This document shows positions 1-8,476 of a stretch of DNA of 64,000 bases, in pieces. The position numbers and the translations under genes are program-made. The DNA is from an uncultured Roseovarius sp. (lineage in GTDB: Bacteria > Pseudomonadota > Alphaproteobacteria > Rhodobacterales > Rhodobacteraceae), in NCBI GenBank assembly GCA_951812895.1, contig OX638333.1, positions 4,196,001-4,260,000 of the forward strand, written 5' to 3'. Each line of letters begins with the position of its first letter. The first letter of the stretch is position 1. The notes beneath the pieces are model-generated. The model was not told the DNA's origin and did not search any database. It worked only from the letters and a program-made list of their open reading frames with translations.

Positions 1-913
1 CATCTACACGAATGTCCCAAAGCCGTTCGAACAGCCTGACCACATCGTCAGCAATGGCAATCTCCCGCGCGTCTTCCTGTTTCTTCAACCTGCCGAATGT
101 GATGGTGCCTTCGTCCAGATCAACCTGATCCCAAGTCAAAGGCCGCAAGCTGTCTTCATGGCGAAAGCCTGTGTACCAAGTAATCATCCAGCACAGCCTG
201 ATATGCTCGTTTTTGACCGCCTGAATTTCGTCCCAACGATCCGACCACGGCACTGACATGTCGAGTTTGCCCGTCTGGACGCGTGAGCGAATTTTGGTGT
301 TATCGAGCAGCGACGGTATCGGCAGCGCAAGGGCGCAAAGCTTGTTGATGAACCGCACGGTGGCCCCCGCGACGCAACTCGCATGATTGGCCGCGTGCGC
401 CTTCTCAAGCTGCAAAGTGTTCAGATGCTGATTGATCTCAAGAATCGGCAATTCGTTCACTGGTACGTCGGCCCAACGCGCAAGATGGTTGGAGAACGTG
501 TTGCGGTAGTCATACGCCGTACCCGGCTTCATCTGAGCCTTCCCAGAGGCGCGCGGCTGCGTGCGGTGTTCGATGTATTGTTCCAGTGCATCACCAAACG
601 TTGGGACGCCCCGTGTAGCCTGTTTTGCTTCATGCTCATCGCGTGTCTGCACATTGCCTGTGGTTATGTCATGCGCGACTTTACCAACTTGATCCTTCGC
701 CCAACGGCAGTGTGTGGCTTTGGTTGCCCATTGGGCCAATTTGACCGACCGGGTCTTCTGCGATGTAGGGTCCCACTTGTTGACGTACCACGTTTTGACG
801 CCGCCTTTCGTCACGCAGAGGCGCAATCCTTTGACCGTTGGGTCCGTGAACCATGTTGTTTTGGTGGCCGACAACTTCTTGAGCGTCGAGTCTGTGAACT
901 TGATATGGGGCAT
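1..913 (-). CDS. Tyrosine site-specific integrase, partial (third integrase of the array)
   Basis: The minus strand is open from an ATG at 913 to the left edge with no stop, about 304 codons, so the gene is cut by the window. The N-terminus (MPHIKFTDSTLKKL) has the short basic arm-binding domain of DUF4102/P4-type integrases and matches the layout of the two integrases at 1229 and 16796. A core-binding region follows, and the first catalytic arginine is seen in WYTGFRHEDSLRPL near residue 250. The HxxR and tyrosine boxes lie beyond the edge. It reads leftward, away from the tRNA-derived repeat at 1053, so it most likely belongs to another element stacked to the left. Family assignment is secure; element membership is inferred. 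Confidence 0.88.
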   Translation of the reverse strand, partial: MPHIKFTDSTLKKLSATKTTWFTDPTVKGLRLCVTKGGVKTWYVNKWDPTSQKTRSVKLAQWATKATHCRWAKDQVGKVAHDITTGNVQTRDEHEAKQATRGVPTFGDALEQYIEHRTQPRASGKAQMKPGTAYDYRNTFSNHLARWADVPVNELPILEINQHLNTLQLEKAHAANHASCVAGATVRFINKLCALALPIPSLLDNTKIRSRVQTGKLDMSVPWSDRWDEIQAVKNEHIRLCWMITWYTGFRHEDSLRPLTWDQVDLDEGTITFGRLKKQEDAREIAIADDVVRLFERLWDIRVD

Positions 914-922
914 ATCGGTGAT

Positions 923-949
923 CCTTGTAATGACCGTCTCGTTACAAGG
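923..949. promoter_or_regulatory. Inverted repeat upstream of the left integrase
   Basis: CCTTGTAA (923-930) and TTACAAGG (942-949) form a perfect 8-bp inverted repeat with an 11-nt spacer, ten bases upstream of the integrase ATG. The position fits an operator or an excisionase/integrase binding site. Function is inferred only from symmetry and position. Confidence 0.4.
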
Positions 950-1052
950 TTCACGTTACGTTCCAACACCAATCTAACCCAACCACAAATTGGTCAAGTA
1001 CCTGATTTAACTATACATAACTGACTTGATGATGTTGAAAACTAAGCGTTTT

Positions 1053-1100
1053 AATGGTGCCCCCACACGGACTCGAACCGCGGACCTACTGATTACAAAT
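1053..1100. repeat. att site, left copy of the tRNA-Thr 3' end
   Basis: These 48 bases are identical to the 3' half of the tRNA-Thr gene at 31366-31441 (from two bases beyond the CCA to the anticodon loop). They recur at 16579-16626. Beyond 1100 the match stops (acggg instead of cag). This is the classic footprint of a tyrosine integrase that recombines into a tRNA 3' end. Confidence 0.92.
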
Positions 1101-1196
1101 ACGGGAAAATTGGGTTGCTGACGGTGGCTTATGTTGCTTTTACCTAATAAATACAGACACTTCGGTTGAGCAGACCCGGTGGTGGTTGATACGAAA

Positions 1197-1216
1197 ATTG
1201 CAAAATAATTGCAAAA
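1197..1216 (+). repeat. Paired ATTGCAAAA repeat, left end of element A
   Basis: ATTGCAAAA occurs at 1197-1205 and 1208-1216, an 11-bp period, just upstream of the integrase ribosome binding site. The same pair is found near the right end of the element (16493-16513) and downstream of the primase (5719-5740). One helical turn of spacing and the location at both ends suggest integrase arm-type sites. Confidence 0.6.
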
Positions 1217-1228
1217 ATGGAGGCCTCC

Positions 1229-2425
1229 ATGGCAACCCAACGTATCAAGTTCACCGAAGGCAGTATCGACAAACTGCCGTTTTCGAAGTCCGGCACAAAC
1301 CGTTATGCTGACCAGCGCAAAGGCGTCTTCCCAAACCTGTATTTAGACGTCGGCACAAAAACCAAAACTTGGCGTCTGGTCAAATTTGCGCATGGCAAAA
1401 CAAAATCCAAAACACTTGGAAAATGGCCTGCCATGAACCTGCACTCAGCCGCGCAGGCGGCAGACACGATGTCTGAGCGGGTCGCTGATGCGACGCACGC
1501 CTTGCCTGCCCCTGTTGTTACCCAAGCCAAGGAGATCAGCCTTAGACAGGCATTTCTCAGGCACACAACCGAACGTGTTGACCCACGCACCAAAGAGAAA
1601 ACGGCCAACACCGTCTACGACTACCTGTCCACCCTGCAAAATCATGCCGGTAAGGACGGTGAATGGCTTGATGTACCAATCGACCAGATCACGCGCGCGA
1701 TGATCAATGCCCAGATGAAAGCTATGAAGGACCGCCCTTCTCAGGCGACTAAGCTGCTTCGCATCATTTCAGCCATCTATCGCAATGAAATGTTGATCCG
1801 GGACGACATTATCGACGACCCGACTTTTCGGGTCCGGGCTTATCCGTCTAAGACAAAGGAACTTCTGTTCGATCCGTCTGGGCGTTGGCCCGCCCTTGAC
1901 GCCATCATGCAAGTTGAAGACGTGACAGCCCGCTCGGCCTGGCTGGTTATGCTGTTCACAGGCATCAGATCATCCAATGTTCGCAGCATCGAATGGGCCG
2001 ATCTCGACCTCGAACAGAATATGCTCAACATTCCACGCCTTAAGAATGGAACGAGACGCACCTTCCCGTTGTCCGAGGCCGCAACCGCCGCGTTTAAACG
2101 CGTTCCCCGCATTCATGATAAACTGGTGTTTGCCTCCAAGACCAAAGCTGGCGTTCCAATTGCTCACCAACACGCTTTGGGGACACCAAAGGTATTGCGC
2201 CAACATGATACCCGCCACTTGTTCACATCTGCCGGGTCAATGGCCGGGATTGATAGATCAAAGGTCAAATACTTGCGCGGTGACATTGTGCTGGGTGATG
2301 GGGCCGACGTTGGCTACATGCATGGCATTGCAGCCCATGAAGATGTCGAGAAAATCGGACAGCTTGTGGCCCAGAAATCATCAACACCTTATTCTGACCT
2401 TGTCAAAGCCATCACGAACCACTAA
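1229..2425 (+). CDS. int: Tyrosine site-specific integrase of element A
   Basis: This 398-aa protein would integrate and excise element A at the tRNA-Thr 3' end. It has an N-terminal arm-binding domain (first ~90 residues), a core-binding domain, and a catalytic domain. Active-site residues are visible: Arg in TGIRSSNV near 244, Lys in RLKNGTRR, HxxR in QHDTRH near 325, and Tyr in GYMHG near 361. The start at 1229 is chosen because GGAGG at 1219-1223 sits 5 nt upstream and because the related integrases begin at the same place in the alignment. An upstream in-frame ATG at 1217 would add four residues but lies in the ribosome binding site. The gene lies 130 bp inside the att copy. Confidence 0.95.
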   Translation: MATQRIKFTEGSIDKLPFSKSGTNRYADQRKGVFPNLYLDVGTKTKTWRLVKFAHGKTKSKTLGKWPAMNLHSAAQAADTMSERVADATHALPAPVVTQAKEISLRQAFLRHTTERVDPRTKEKTANTVYDYLSTLQNHAGKDGEWLDVPIDQITRAMINAQMKAMKDRPSQATKLLRIISAIYRNEMLIRDDIIDDPTFRVRAYPSKTKELLFDPSGRWPALDAIMQVEDVTARSAWLVMLFTGIRSSNVRSIEWADLDLEQNMLNIPRLKNGTRRTFPLSEAATAAFKRVPRIHDKLVFASKTKAGVPIAHQHALGTPKVLRQHDTRHLFTSAGSMAGIDRSKVKYLRGDIVLGDGADVGYMHGIAAHEDVEKIGQLVAQKSSTPYSDLVKAITNH

Positions 2426-2447
2426 CTCTCCTGTTGTTATTCGCCTC

Positions 2448-2475
2448 CATCTCACACGCGTCCTTCCGTGAGATG
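2448..2475. other. Hairpin after the integrase gene
   Basis: CATCTCAC (2448-2455) pairs with GTGAGATG (2468-2475) around a 12-nt loop, 20 bases after the integrase stop. There is no following T-run, so it is a weak terminator candidate or an operator for the next gene. Confidence 0.3.
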
Positions 2476-2587
2476 AGGCCGCGGTGCAGAATCAAGATTA
2501 ACGCCCACGACGGGCCCTAAGCAAAATGCGATCTTGAACGCGAAGGCATAAGCACCCGGTCATCTGGCTACCCAAAAGGGTGACCTT

Positions 2588-2821
2588 ATGACTAATACAC
2601 TTATTGCCGAATTGCGCTCGGCCATTGAAGCGCATCAAACTCCAGAAATCATGACGCCAGCACAGGCCGCAGAGTTTCTCGGTGTGTCCGATTACTATTT
2701 GCTCGATTTGCGAAAGCGAAAATCTGGGCCAGCATATTCACAGCCAGCATCAAAAATCGTGCGCTACATGCGCGATGATTTGATCGCTTGGATGAATGAA
2801 CATCGTGTAATCGCAGGATAA
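2588..2821 (+). CDS. AlpA/MerR-type helix-turn-helix protein (excisionase-like)
   Basis: This 77-aa protein carries one winged-helix domain of the HTH_17/AlpA kind: MTPAQAAEFLGVS, then a recognition segment and a KIVRYMRDDLIAWM tail. In P4-like satellites AlpA proteins activate or direct excision and turn on the element after helper infection. It sits between integrase and primase, as does its counterpart at 18197 in element B. It lacks the N-terminal extension of that counterpart. A role as excisionase or activator is inferred from family and position. Confidence 0.8.
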   Translation: MTNTLIAELRSAIEAHQTPEIMTPAQAAEFLGVSDYYLLDLRKRKSGPAYSQPASKIVRYMRDDLIAWMNEHRVIAG

Positions 2822-2823
2822 CC

Positions 2824-2848
2824 GGAGCGAGGGTCGAGTCCCCGCTCC
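2824..2848 (+). other. GC-rich hairpin just after the AlpA-like gene
   Basis: GGAGCG (2824-2829) and CGCTCC (2843-2848) pair, with GGG/CCC inside. Element B has a stronger hairpin at the equivalent point (18531-18556). There is no T-run. It may attenuate readthrough into the primase gene or stabilise the short mRNA. Confidence 0.4.
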
Positions 2849-2963
2849 GAGTTAGGTGTTGCACGAAGTGTTTGGAATAACTGCCTTATAGCAGTTTTCA
2901 TGCTCCGCCAAAACCATGGAATGAGGTGATGGACCCGCGCTCTCTTGAGAAAGAGAGACCATT

Positions 2964-5336
2964 ATGGCTTACGAAAAATTGTTCGCTGGCAATCAAGAAC
3001 GCTACTTAACTTTCAACCCATCATCGCTCAACGCTAGGGATGAAGACGGCAAGTTGGTACCCGACTATAAAACCATCAAACGCGAGGTATCAGAGAAAGT
3101 CTGGACTCAACATCTGAATGGTGAAATTTCACTTGGCTTGTCGCCGCTGCGAGATGGCAAAGTAAAGTGGGGTGCCGTCGATATTGACGTCTACCCATTC
3201 CTTGAAACCGATGACGAACTGGAAGCGTTCATGAGGAAGTGGGCAGACCCATGCCTTGTTTCACGTTCCAAATCTGGTGGCATTCATATCATCGCTTTTA
3301 CCCGTGATTGGGTGGATGCCGATGTTATGCGCAAATACTTGGCGGCGAAGCGTGATGCCGTTCTGGAACCTAAAATCCTATCCCATGCCGACGAAATTTT
3401 CCCAAAACAGAAGGCTGGCAACGGATCACAGATGAACTTGCCACAATGTGGTTCAGAGCGACCGGTGTTGGCGTGGAAAGCTGGCTCGACAATCCAATAC
3501 TGCGGGCGAACCAAGTATGGTGACGTGATCGCAGCAGATTGGGGGGAAATCGCGGAGCAATGCTATGTGCCTGAATCTCACATGGCTTCCGTGATCGTTT
3601 CGGCGCTGACAAAAGCCCCGAAACGCTCGTCAAAAGCACGCGAGAAAAAGAAGTATGCTGGTGGTTTCAAACGCCCTACATCCGGCAAAGCGATGGAGGG
3701 GCGCAACAGCTTCCTCTTCCATTGCGGTGCGTCTGCGCGAGCGCGCGGAGCGGATGACGATGAGATCAGCGAAATCATTCATGGCATCAATGACGAGTTC
3801 AACAACCCAGACAGCGAATTTGGCTCCAAAGGCCCAATCACTGACAGCAAACGTCTGTCCACGGTGATTGAACAGGTGCAAAAACTGCCGCAAGGCGAAG
3901 TTGCTGATCTTGCCTATGATGTTGTTGAACGGATGAATGCTGAATGGGCTTTGATGTTCGTCGATGGATCGTTCGAAGTGTTGAACACCAGAACTGACAA
4001 GCCCTATTCAATGGCGGCATTCCAACTCAAACTTCGTCCATACAAACTGCGTGGTAGAGAGGTCACGGCGTATTGGCTCGATGATCCAGATCGGCGTGAA
4101 TATGATGGCTACGTGATCGAAGCGCCGGATTACGATGGTGAAGGCTACAACATCTTTCAAGGCTGGAAAGTTGAACCTACAAACGGCGATGCCACGCTGT
4201 GGGAGACGTATGTCAAAGACATCCTTTGCTCTGGCGACACTGATCTTGCGCATTGGGTAATGTCGTTCCTAGCCGACGCTGTGCAGCGCCCGTGGTCAAA
4301 ACACCCCGGCACAGCCATCGCGCTACGCGGCGGTCAAGGCGGCGGTAAGTCATTCCTTGGCAAAGCTATGCGTGCGATCCTGCCAAAAGCTCACATCGCG
4401 GAGTTTGCCCAGTCGGACCGACTGCTTGGACAATTCAACCGGTCAATGTTTGGCGCAACATTCGTGCTGGCGGAAGAATCCTTTTTTGCTGGTTCGCGCA
4501 AAATGGCAGCAGCGGCCAAGGTGTTGGTGGAGTCGGATGAATGGACTTACGAGCAAAAATACCTTGCATCGTTCTCAGCCAAGAACGTGCACCGCGTGAT
4601 CGCCACAACCAATGAAGACCAGGCTGTTCATGTCGATTTTGATGATCGCCGTTGGACCGTGATTGAAGTGCCAACCATGTTTGACGATACCAATCGCTTG
4701 GAAGGCCGCAAATGGTGGGATCCCTATTATGCCCTGCTGCGCGACGATCCGGGTGCTGTGTTGCGATATTTGTTGGAATATGAAGTCGATCAAGATTTGA
4801 TTGCGTCGCCGTGGGTGACAGCAGCCAAAGCATCCGACAAGATTGCCTCTGATCCTGTCGTTGCACTAATGGATGATATTGCCCGCACTGGCTCATGCCC
4901 TGACGATCTGCGCGGCGATGGGCGCATCTCAACGGCTACGCTGGCGCGTGAAGCTTGGGCGCGGGGTGCATCTCGCTATGACAACCCACGGCGCTTTTCC
5001 AACCAACTGCGCGACAAGTTTGGCGGCATGACAGCGGCAAACTGCATCAACATTGAAAAGGTTGAATATCGCCAGACCCCAGATGGCATCCTGACGCCTT
5101 ACGTTATCAAGCGCACTGATCGCGCTGGCGTCCAGCTTCCGGCTTTGGCGGAGTTTCGGCGCATGGTGTCCAAAGTCACGGGTGAGACATACCCCGATGA
5201 TGGCGATTGGTTGGAGCATCGCATTGCCGATCCCGAAACAGTCAACGACATTGACCCCAACGGCGGCGATGTTGATGGCGTTTTGCAGTACGTGAAAGAT
5301 AACGGTGCCATTGTGAAGGAAGACATACCCTTCTGA
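2964..5336 (+). CDS. Replication protein: AEP-type primase fused to SF3-like helicase (DUF5906 type)
   Basis: This 790-aa protein probably primes and unwinds DNA for autonomous replication of the element. The N-terminal part has archaeo-eukaryotic primase signatures: acidic GAVDIDVY near 70 and SKSGGIHI near 102. The C-terminal half is a P-loop helicase of the phage/plasmid DUF5906 group, with GGQGGGKS near 456, an acidic FVLAEES segment, and ATTNEDQAVHVDFDDRRW near 550. A purine-rich stretch precedes the ATG. The homologue in element B (18660-21011) aligns end to end, down to the common DIPF C-terminus. It resembles P4 alpha in role though not in detail. Helicase assignment is firm, primase assignment good. 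Confidence 0.88.
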   Translation: MAYEKLFAGNQERYLTFNPSSLNARDEDGKLVPDYKTIKREVSEKVWTQHLNGEISLGLSPLRDGKVKWGAVDIDVYPFLETDDELEAFMRKWADPCLVSRSKSGGIHIIAFTRDWVDADVMRKYLAAKRDAVLEPKILSHADEIFPKQKAGNGSQMNLPQCGSERPVLAWKAGSTIQYCGRTKYGDVIAADWGEIAEQCYVPESHMASVIVSALTKAPKRSSKAREKKKYAGGFKRPTSGKAMEGRNSFLFHCGASARARGADDDEISEIIHGINDEFNNPDSEFGSKGPITDSKRLSTVIEQVQKLPQGEVADLAYDVVERMNAEWALMFVDGSFEVLNTRTDKPYSMAAFQLKLRPYKLRGREVTAYWLDDPDRREYDGYVIEAPDYDGEGYNIFQGWKVEPTNGDATLWETYVKDILCSGDTDLAHWVMSFLADAVQRPWSKHPGTAIALRGGQGGGKSFLGKAMRAILPKAHIAEFAQSDRLLGQFNRSMFGATFVLAEESFFAGSRKMAAAAKVLVESDEWTYEQKYLASFSAKNVHRVIATTNEDQAVHVDFDDRRWTVIEVPTMFDDTNRLEGRKWWDPYYALLRDDPGAVLRYLLEYEVDQDLIASPWVTAAKASDKIASDPVVALMDDIARTGSCPDDLRGDGRISTATLAREAWARGASRYDNPRRFSNQLRDKFGGMTAANCINIEKVEYRQTPDGILTPYVIKRTDRAGVQLPALAEFRRMVSKVTGETYPDDGDWLEHRIADPETVNDIDPNGGDVDGVLQYVKDNGAIVKEDIPF

Positions 5337-5367
5337 TCCCATCGTGGCGATCTTTTCGACTGACAAT

Positions 5368-5404
5368 TCCCCACGCTGGCTGGTCTTGCGTGGGGATATT
5401 TTTT
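5368..5404 (+). terminator. Rho-independent terminator after the primase-helicase gene
   Basis: TCCCCACGC (5368-5376) pairs perfectly with GCGTGGGGA (5388-5396) around an 11-nt loop, followed by TATTTTTT. It lies 31 bp after the stop codon. Confidence 0.8.
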
Positions 5405-5819
5405 GATTGCCAAACATGTTGTTAAGCGCATGTTCCCATGCAATAGACGCTGCTTTTGTGAACTCCGAGACAGATGTCAGCGGTGACGCTTTCAAGGCTC
5501 GATTTTACAGACCAAGTTTTCATATGGCTTTTTGATTTTTAGTGTGTGTAGCGTGGCAAGCATGGATTTGCGTTTCTTGCCAAAGCGTTGGCGCAGCCAC
5601 ACTGGCAGTGCTTCCATGGTCAATGTGGTTGCCTCCATGGGGACACAAACCGAAGGCACCCGACCTTCCTCAGAATTCTCCGCCTAACTGCATCGTGGCC
5701 GGGCAAATTTGGCCCAAAATTGCAAAGCCTGAATTGCAAACCGTGGATTTATCTAACGTTTCCAAGCGAAACAAACTGATTGGGAATTAGTTAGTGGGAC
5801 GATTTAAGTTCTGTGGTCA
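5405..5819. other. Gene-free regulatory/origin-like gap of element A with internal paired repeat
   Basis: No convincing gene is seen here; the ORFs present have no recognisable composition and no counterpart in element B. The stretch holds ATTGCAAA at 5719-5726 and 5733-5740 (the third pair of the element) and TTCCATGG-type words at about 5612 and 5632 that recall the CTTCCGTGG repeats of element B at the same place. It may be the replication origin or the switch between replication and packaging genes. Confidence 0.4.
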
Positions 5820-7400
5820 CTAAGGCAGCTTAGCGTTAATGACCGCAATAAGGTCTGAAAATCTCTCTGGCTTCGCCATTGCGACCAAGCGACAGACATC
5901 TTGCCGGACACGCTCCGGATCCAACTCAACGGATTCCCCAAGTTCGAAAAACTCGTCATGTTTATCAGCAAGCAGTGCTTCTCTCAGCAGGCCCAAAACT
6001 TGATCGTCGCTTTCCAGCCCCCACATGGTAGCCGTTTTGCTCGGATCACCGAGAAGATCATTCTCTAGAAAACCGACTGCTTCGGTAATCAACCATTTCT
6101 CTGGCCAAGTATCCCCAGGCAAAAAGTACACCCGCTCTCCCGCCCAAGATTTAATGGCGTCTTTCTCTTCCTGAGTGCTTGCTTCGGTCCCGTTCACCAC
6201 GCTCTTCAACCCGCCAGCCAATTCACCGGATTGATCCCCATCTAGAACGCACATGCAATTGTTGAGCCCCTCCATTGAACGGCTCGCCAATTGCCTAAGA
6301 ACTGCGCTGTGCGAGCCAATTGGCTTTATTCGACACCGCTTTCTGGTGTCGAGTGGAAGTACTTGCTGGAGGATTGATCCTGCATTCTCATCTTCCACGA
6401 AAATGTCGAGTTCCTCGGCTTCGGCTTTGCCCATTTTGCCGCAAGCAAAATCTGCCGATATACCTTTCGTTAGCACTGTAGAAACCCCATTGGTTTCTAT
6501 GAAGAACCTTGCCTCAGGGGGCAAACTTTTCAAAACTGCATAGGAATGCGTCGAACATATAATTTGGCATTTCAGCTCTTTGCACAATTTTTTTAACTCT
6601 TCGATCATTCTCACTTGGGCTTTCTCATGCAACCCAAGTTCGATTTCGTCGATAACGATCAATGTTCCTGCCCCAGCACGGAATAAGGCCGTCAATATCT
6701 CAAAAACTGCACTCTCACCCGCCCCCATGTTAAAACCTGAGTATGAGATTCCGGCAGCATTCACTATCGGAAGGGAATACTTACTATGTTCATAGCTGTC
6801 AAAATCTGCGTAAGCTTTGCCAATTACTTTTCCAGCAATCTTGGCAATCTTCTGTCGCGTTGCCTCTGGCAAATTTCCGGGTTTGAACCTAGACTTATAA
6901 GACTTGGAAACACTTCTTTCAAAGTGCGGCACAACTCGCTGAACGCCGAAGTAAATTACGTTCCGGCTTACCCTAGAGTCATAGTCGTTCCAGCGCCCGC
7001 CTTTTCCTTTGTATCTTGATTGATACCGAAGGCCCGCCCCAACCCTCTTCCAGTTATCATATCGGATGCCGTATCGTATTTTGACACCATCAACGGGAGT
7101 TTCATCAGAGGACTGAACAAAAAAATCACTGAAGGTATAGTACGGTTTTGACCTAAGCGGGGGTTTGAACCCCTTGCGGTCATTGTGAAACGCACATGCA
7201 GCAAGTGCCAACATCGTAGACTTCCCTGAGCCATTTGAGCCAGCGAATGCAGATATTGGATAGTCGAACTCAGCCTTGAATTGACCAAGACCCCGCACAT
7301 TCCCCTTGGACAGTTCAATTGATGCCAGCGTGGCGCGCGAATTGTCTTTTCCAAACCAAGAAAAGTTATTTCGATCAATGTTTGACTTGCTATAGCTCAT
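5820..7400 (-). CDS. OLD-like AAA/ABC ATPase with TOPRIM-like C-terminal domain (probable defence cargo)
   Basis: This 526-aa protein has an ABC-type ATPase split as in RecF/OLD proteins: Walker A GSNGSGKST near 55, signature NMGAGES near 225, Walker B IVIDEIE near 248, and a switch His in STHSYAVL near 285. The C-terminal third has TOPRIM-like acidic motifs, FVEDENA near 330 and LDGDQSG near 388. This is the architecture of OLD-family nucleases, several of which act in anti-phage defence, alone or with a partner. No partner gene is adjacent. It is transcribed against the flanking element genes and is absent from element B at this place, so it is probably cargo. Nuclease activity and defence role are inferred. 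Confidence 0.78.
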   Translation of the reverse strand: MSYSKSNIDRNNFSWFGKDNSRATLASIELSKGNVRGLGQFKAEFDYPISAFAGSNGSGKSTMLALAACAFHNDRKGFKPPLRSKPYYTFSDFFVQSSDETPVDGVKIRYGIRYDNWKRVGAGLRYQSRYKGKGGRWNDYDSRVSRNVIYFGVQRVVPHFERSVSKSYKSRFKPGNLPEATRQKIAKIAGKVIGKAYADFDSYEHSKYSLPIVNAAGISYSGFNMGAGESAVFEILTALFRAGAGTLIVIDEIELGLHEKAQVRMIEELKKLCKELKCQIICSTHSYAVLKSLPPEARFFIETNGVSTVLTKGISADFACGKMGKAEAEELDIFVEDENAGSILQQVLPLDTRKRCRIKPIGSHSAVLRQLASRSMEGLNNCMCVLDGDQSGELAGGLKSVVNGTEASTQEEKDAIKSWAGERVYFLPGDTWPEKWLITEAVGFLENDLLGDPSKTATMWGLESDDQVLGLLREALLADKHDEFFELGESVELDPERVRQDVCRLVAMAKPERFSDLIAVINAKLP

Positions 7401-7603
7401 GCAAATTCCGAATTTTCAGCAATAGGTTTTCGAATACGCCATACGCCGACGAGCGTGATTGGTGCATGCTTTAGCCGTATTCTATATCTTGCGCCACCTT
7501 CTGAGCCAACAACTTTATCTAGAACCTAACTTAATGACTTCGCCACCTCATTCTAGCCACATCCGCCCCGTTTCAAGGTGATACGCATCATTTGTCGAAC
7601 CGC

Positions 7604-7656
7604 TGTGATGAAACACGCGCCCAAGGCCGGTTCGACTGGCTTGGCCCTTGGGCGCG
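7604..7656 (+). promoter_or_regulatory. Leader of the packaging operon: conserved TGTGATGAAACACG plus hairpin
   Basis: The 14-mer TGTGATGAAACACG (7604-7617) is identical to 21617-21630 in element B, at the same position upstream of the first packaging-operon gene. It runs into an inverted repeat, CGCGCCCAAGG (7616-7626) with CCTTGGGCGCG (7646-7656). Element B also has a long inverted repeat here but of different sequence. A binding site for an activator, or a cos-type site, would fit. Confidence 0.5.
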
Positions 7657-7679
7657 TACCATCACCGAAAGACCGCACC

Positions 7680-7943
7680 ATGCAAATCAGCGCACATTAT
7701 GAGAACTCAAACGCCTATCTGCATTTGACCACAGTATCGAGCAGTTCAAAACTGATGATCAAGGGTGCGAAGCTCTTGGCCGATGATCTCGAACAGTTCC
7801 TGACCGACCCTGACGCTGACGCCATCGACCGTCACTATCGCGTTGTGCCATCAGACACGGGCGTCAGCGTTGAGACCAACCAAGGCAAGTTCACTTTGCC
7901 GTGGCGGCATATTTTGCCCGTTGTGAACGGCCTGCGCGGTTGA
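7680..7943 (+). CDS. Small conserved protein, first gene of the packaging operon
   Basis: This 87-aa protein has no family I recognise. Its counterpart at 21662-21928 in element B is the same length and shares a C-terminal motif of PW(R/Q)HI followed by VV(N/D)xL. The start at ATG 7680 is chosen to match that homologue; the open frame extends further upstream into the conserved leader, which is unlikely to be coding. Residues are mixed polar with no membrane segment. Because it opens the operon, a regulatory or helper-interaction role is possible but not shown. Confidence 0.65.
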   Translation: MQISAHYENSNAYLHLTTVSSSSKLMIKGAKLLADDLEQFLTDPDADAIDRHYRVVPSDTGVSVETNQGKFTLPWRHILPVVNGLRG

Positions 7944-7958
7944 TCCGGGTCATCCGTC

Positions 7959-8381
7959 GTGCTGCCCCAAGACCGCCTAGAGACGCCTGAATCTGCCTTT
8001 GTGACGGCCATTCTGATGTAGGCCTATCGCGATTTGTTCATCGCGATCAAATCCGATGGGCCAGCAACCTTCACAGCACAGTCGGAGCAAGATCAGGCCA
8101 TATCATTCCTGACCGATCAGACCGGGTCACTCGCACGCAATCGCAATGCACTCTGTTCCCTGATCGGCTGGGATGGTGATGCCCTTTCAAGCCGCGTTAA
8201 GGCGATGATGGAAGGGTCGGATTTTCCACCACCTACACCGGATCCCACCCCCGGCACGCTGGCCCGGCACGAGAAAGCTGTTATGAGCATTCGCGCACGT
8301 TGGCATTACCTTAAATCGGCCCATCCAAGACCTTCTTCTTCGGTTGAGCAGCCCCGGCGGCAGGACCGATTATGTGCATGA
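7959..8381 (+). pseudogene. Packaging-operon gene broken by an in-frame amber codon
   Basis: Reading from GTG 7959, the protein ESAFVTAILM is followed by TAG at 8019 and then AYRDLFIAIKS. The intact counterpart in element B (22160-22495) reads EGAFVVAIISQAYSDM across the same point, so a glutamine-type codon has become amber. The frame stays open to 8381 and could restart at TTG 8034. The rest of the protein still resembles its homologue (AISFLT, ALCSLIGWDGD, RWHYLK). Family unknown. It is either a recent pseudogene, a shortened protein, or depends on suppression. Confidence 0.6.
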
Positions 8382-8476
8382 GCGCAACGGTGCGTCGCTC
8401 CTTTCTGATCCAATCCAGATGAGCGCGGCATGACCCGAGATACTGCGTTCGTTTTTGGATCAAGCAGGAGCACCCT

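Noticed and set aside
383-1024. A 213-aa plus-strand ORF over the left edge region
   Set aside because: It lies over the minus-strand integrase, which has clear domain motifs and an open frame to the edge; the plus frame has no recognisable composition.
5542-5790. A possible 82-aa gene in the gap after the primase of element A
   Set aside because: Composition is Trp/Cys-rich and non-protein-like, there is no ribosome binding site, and element B has no counterpart.
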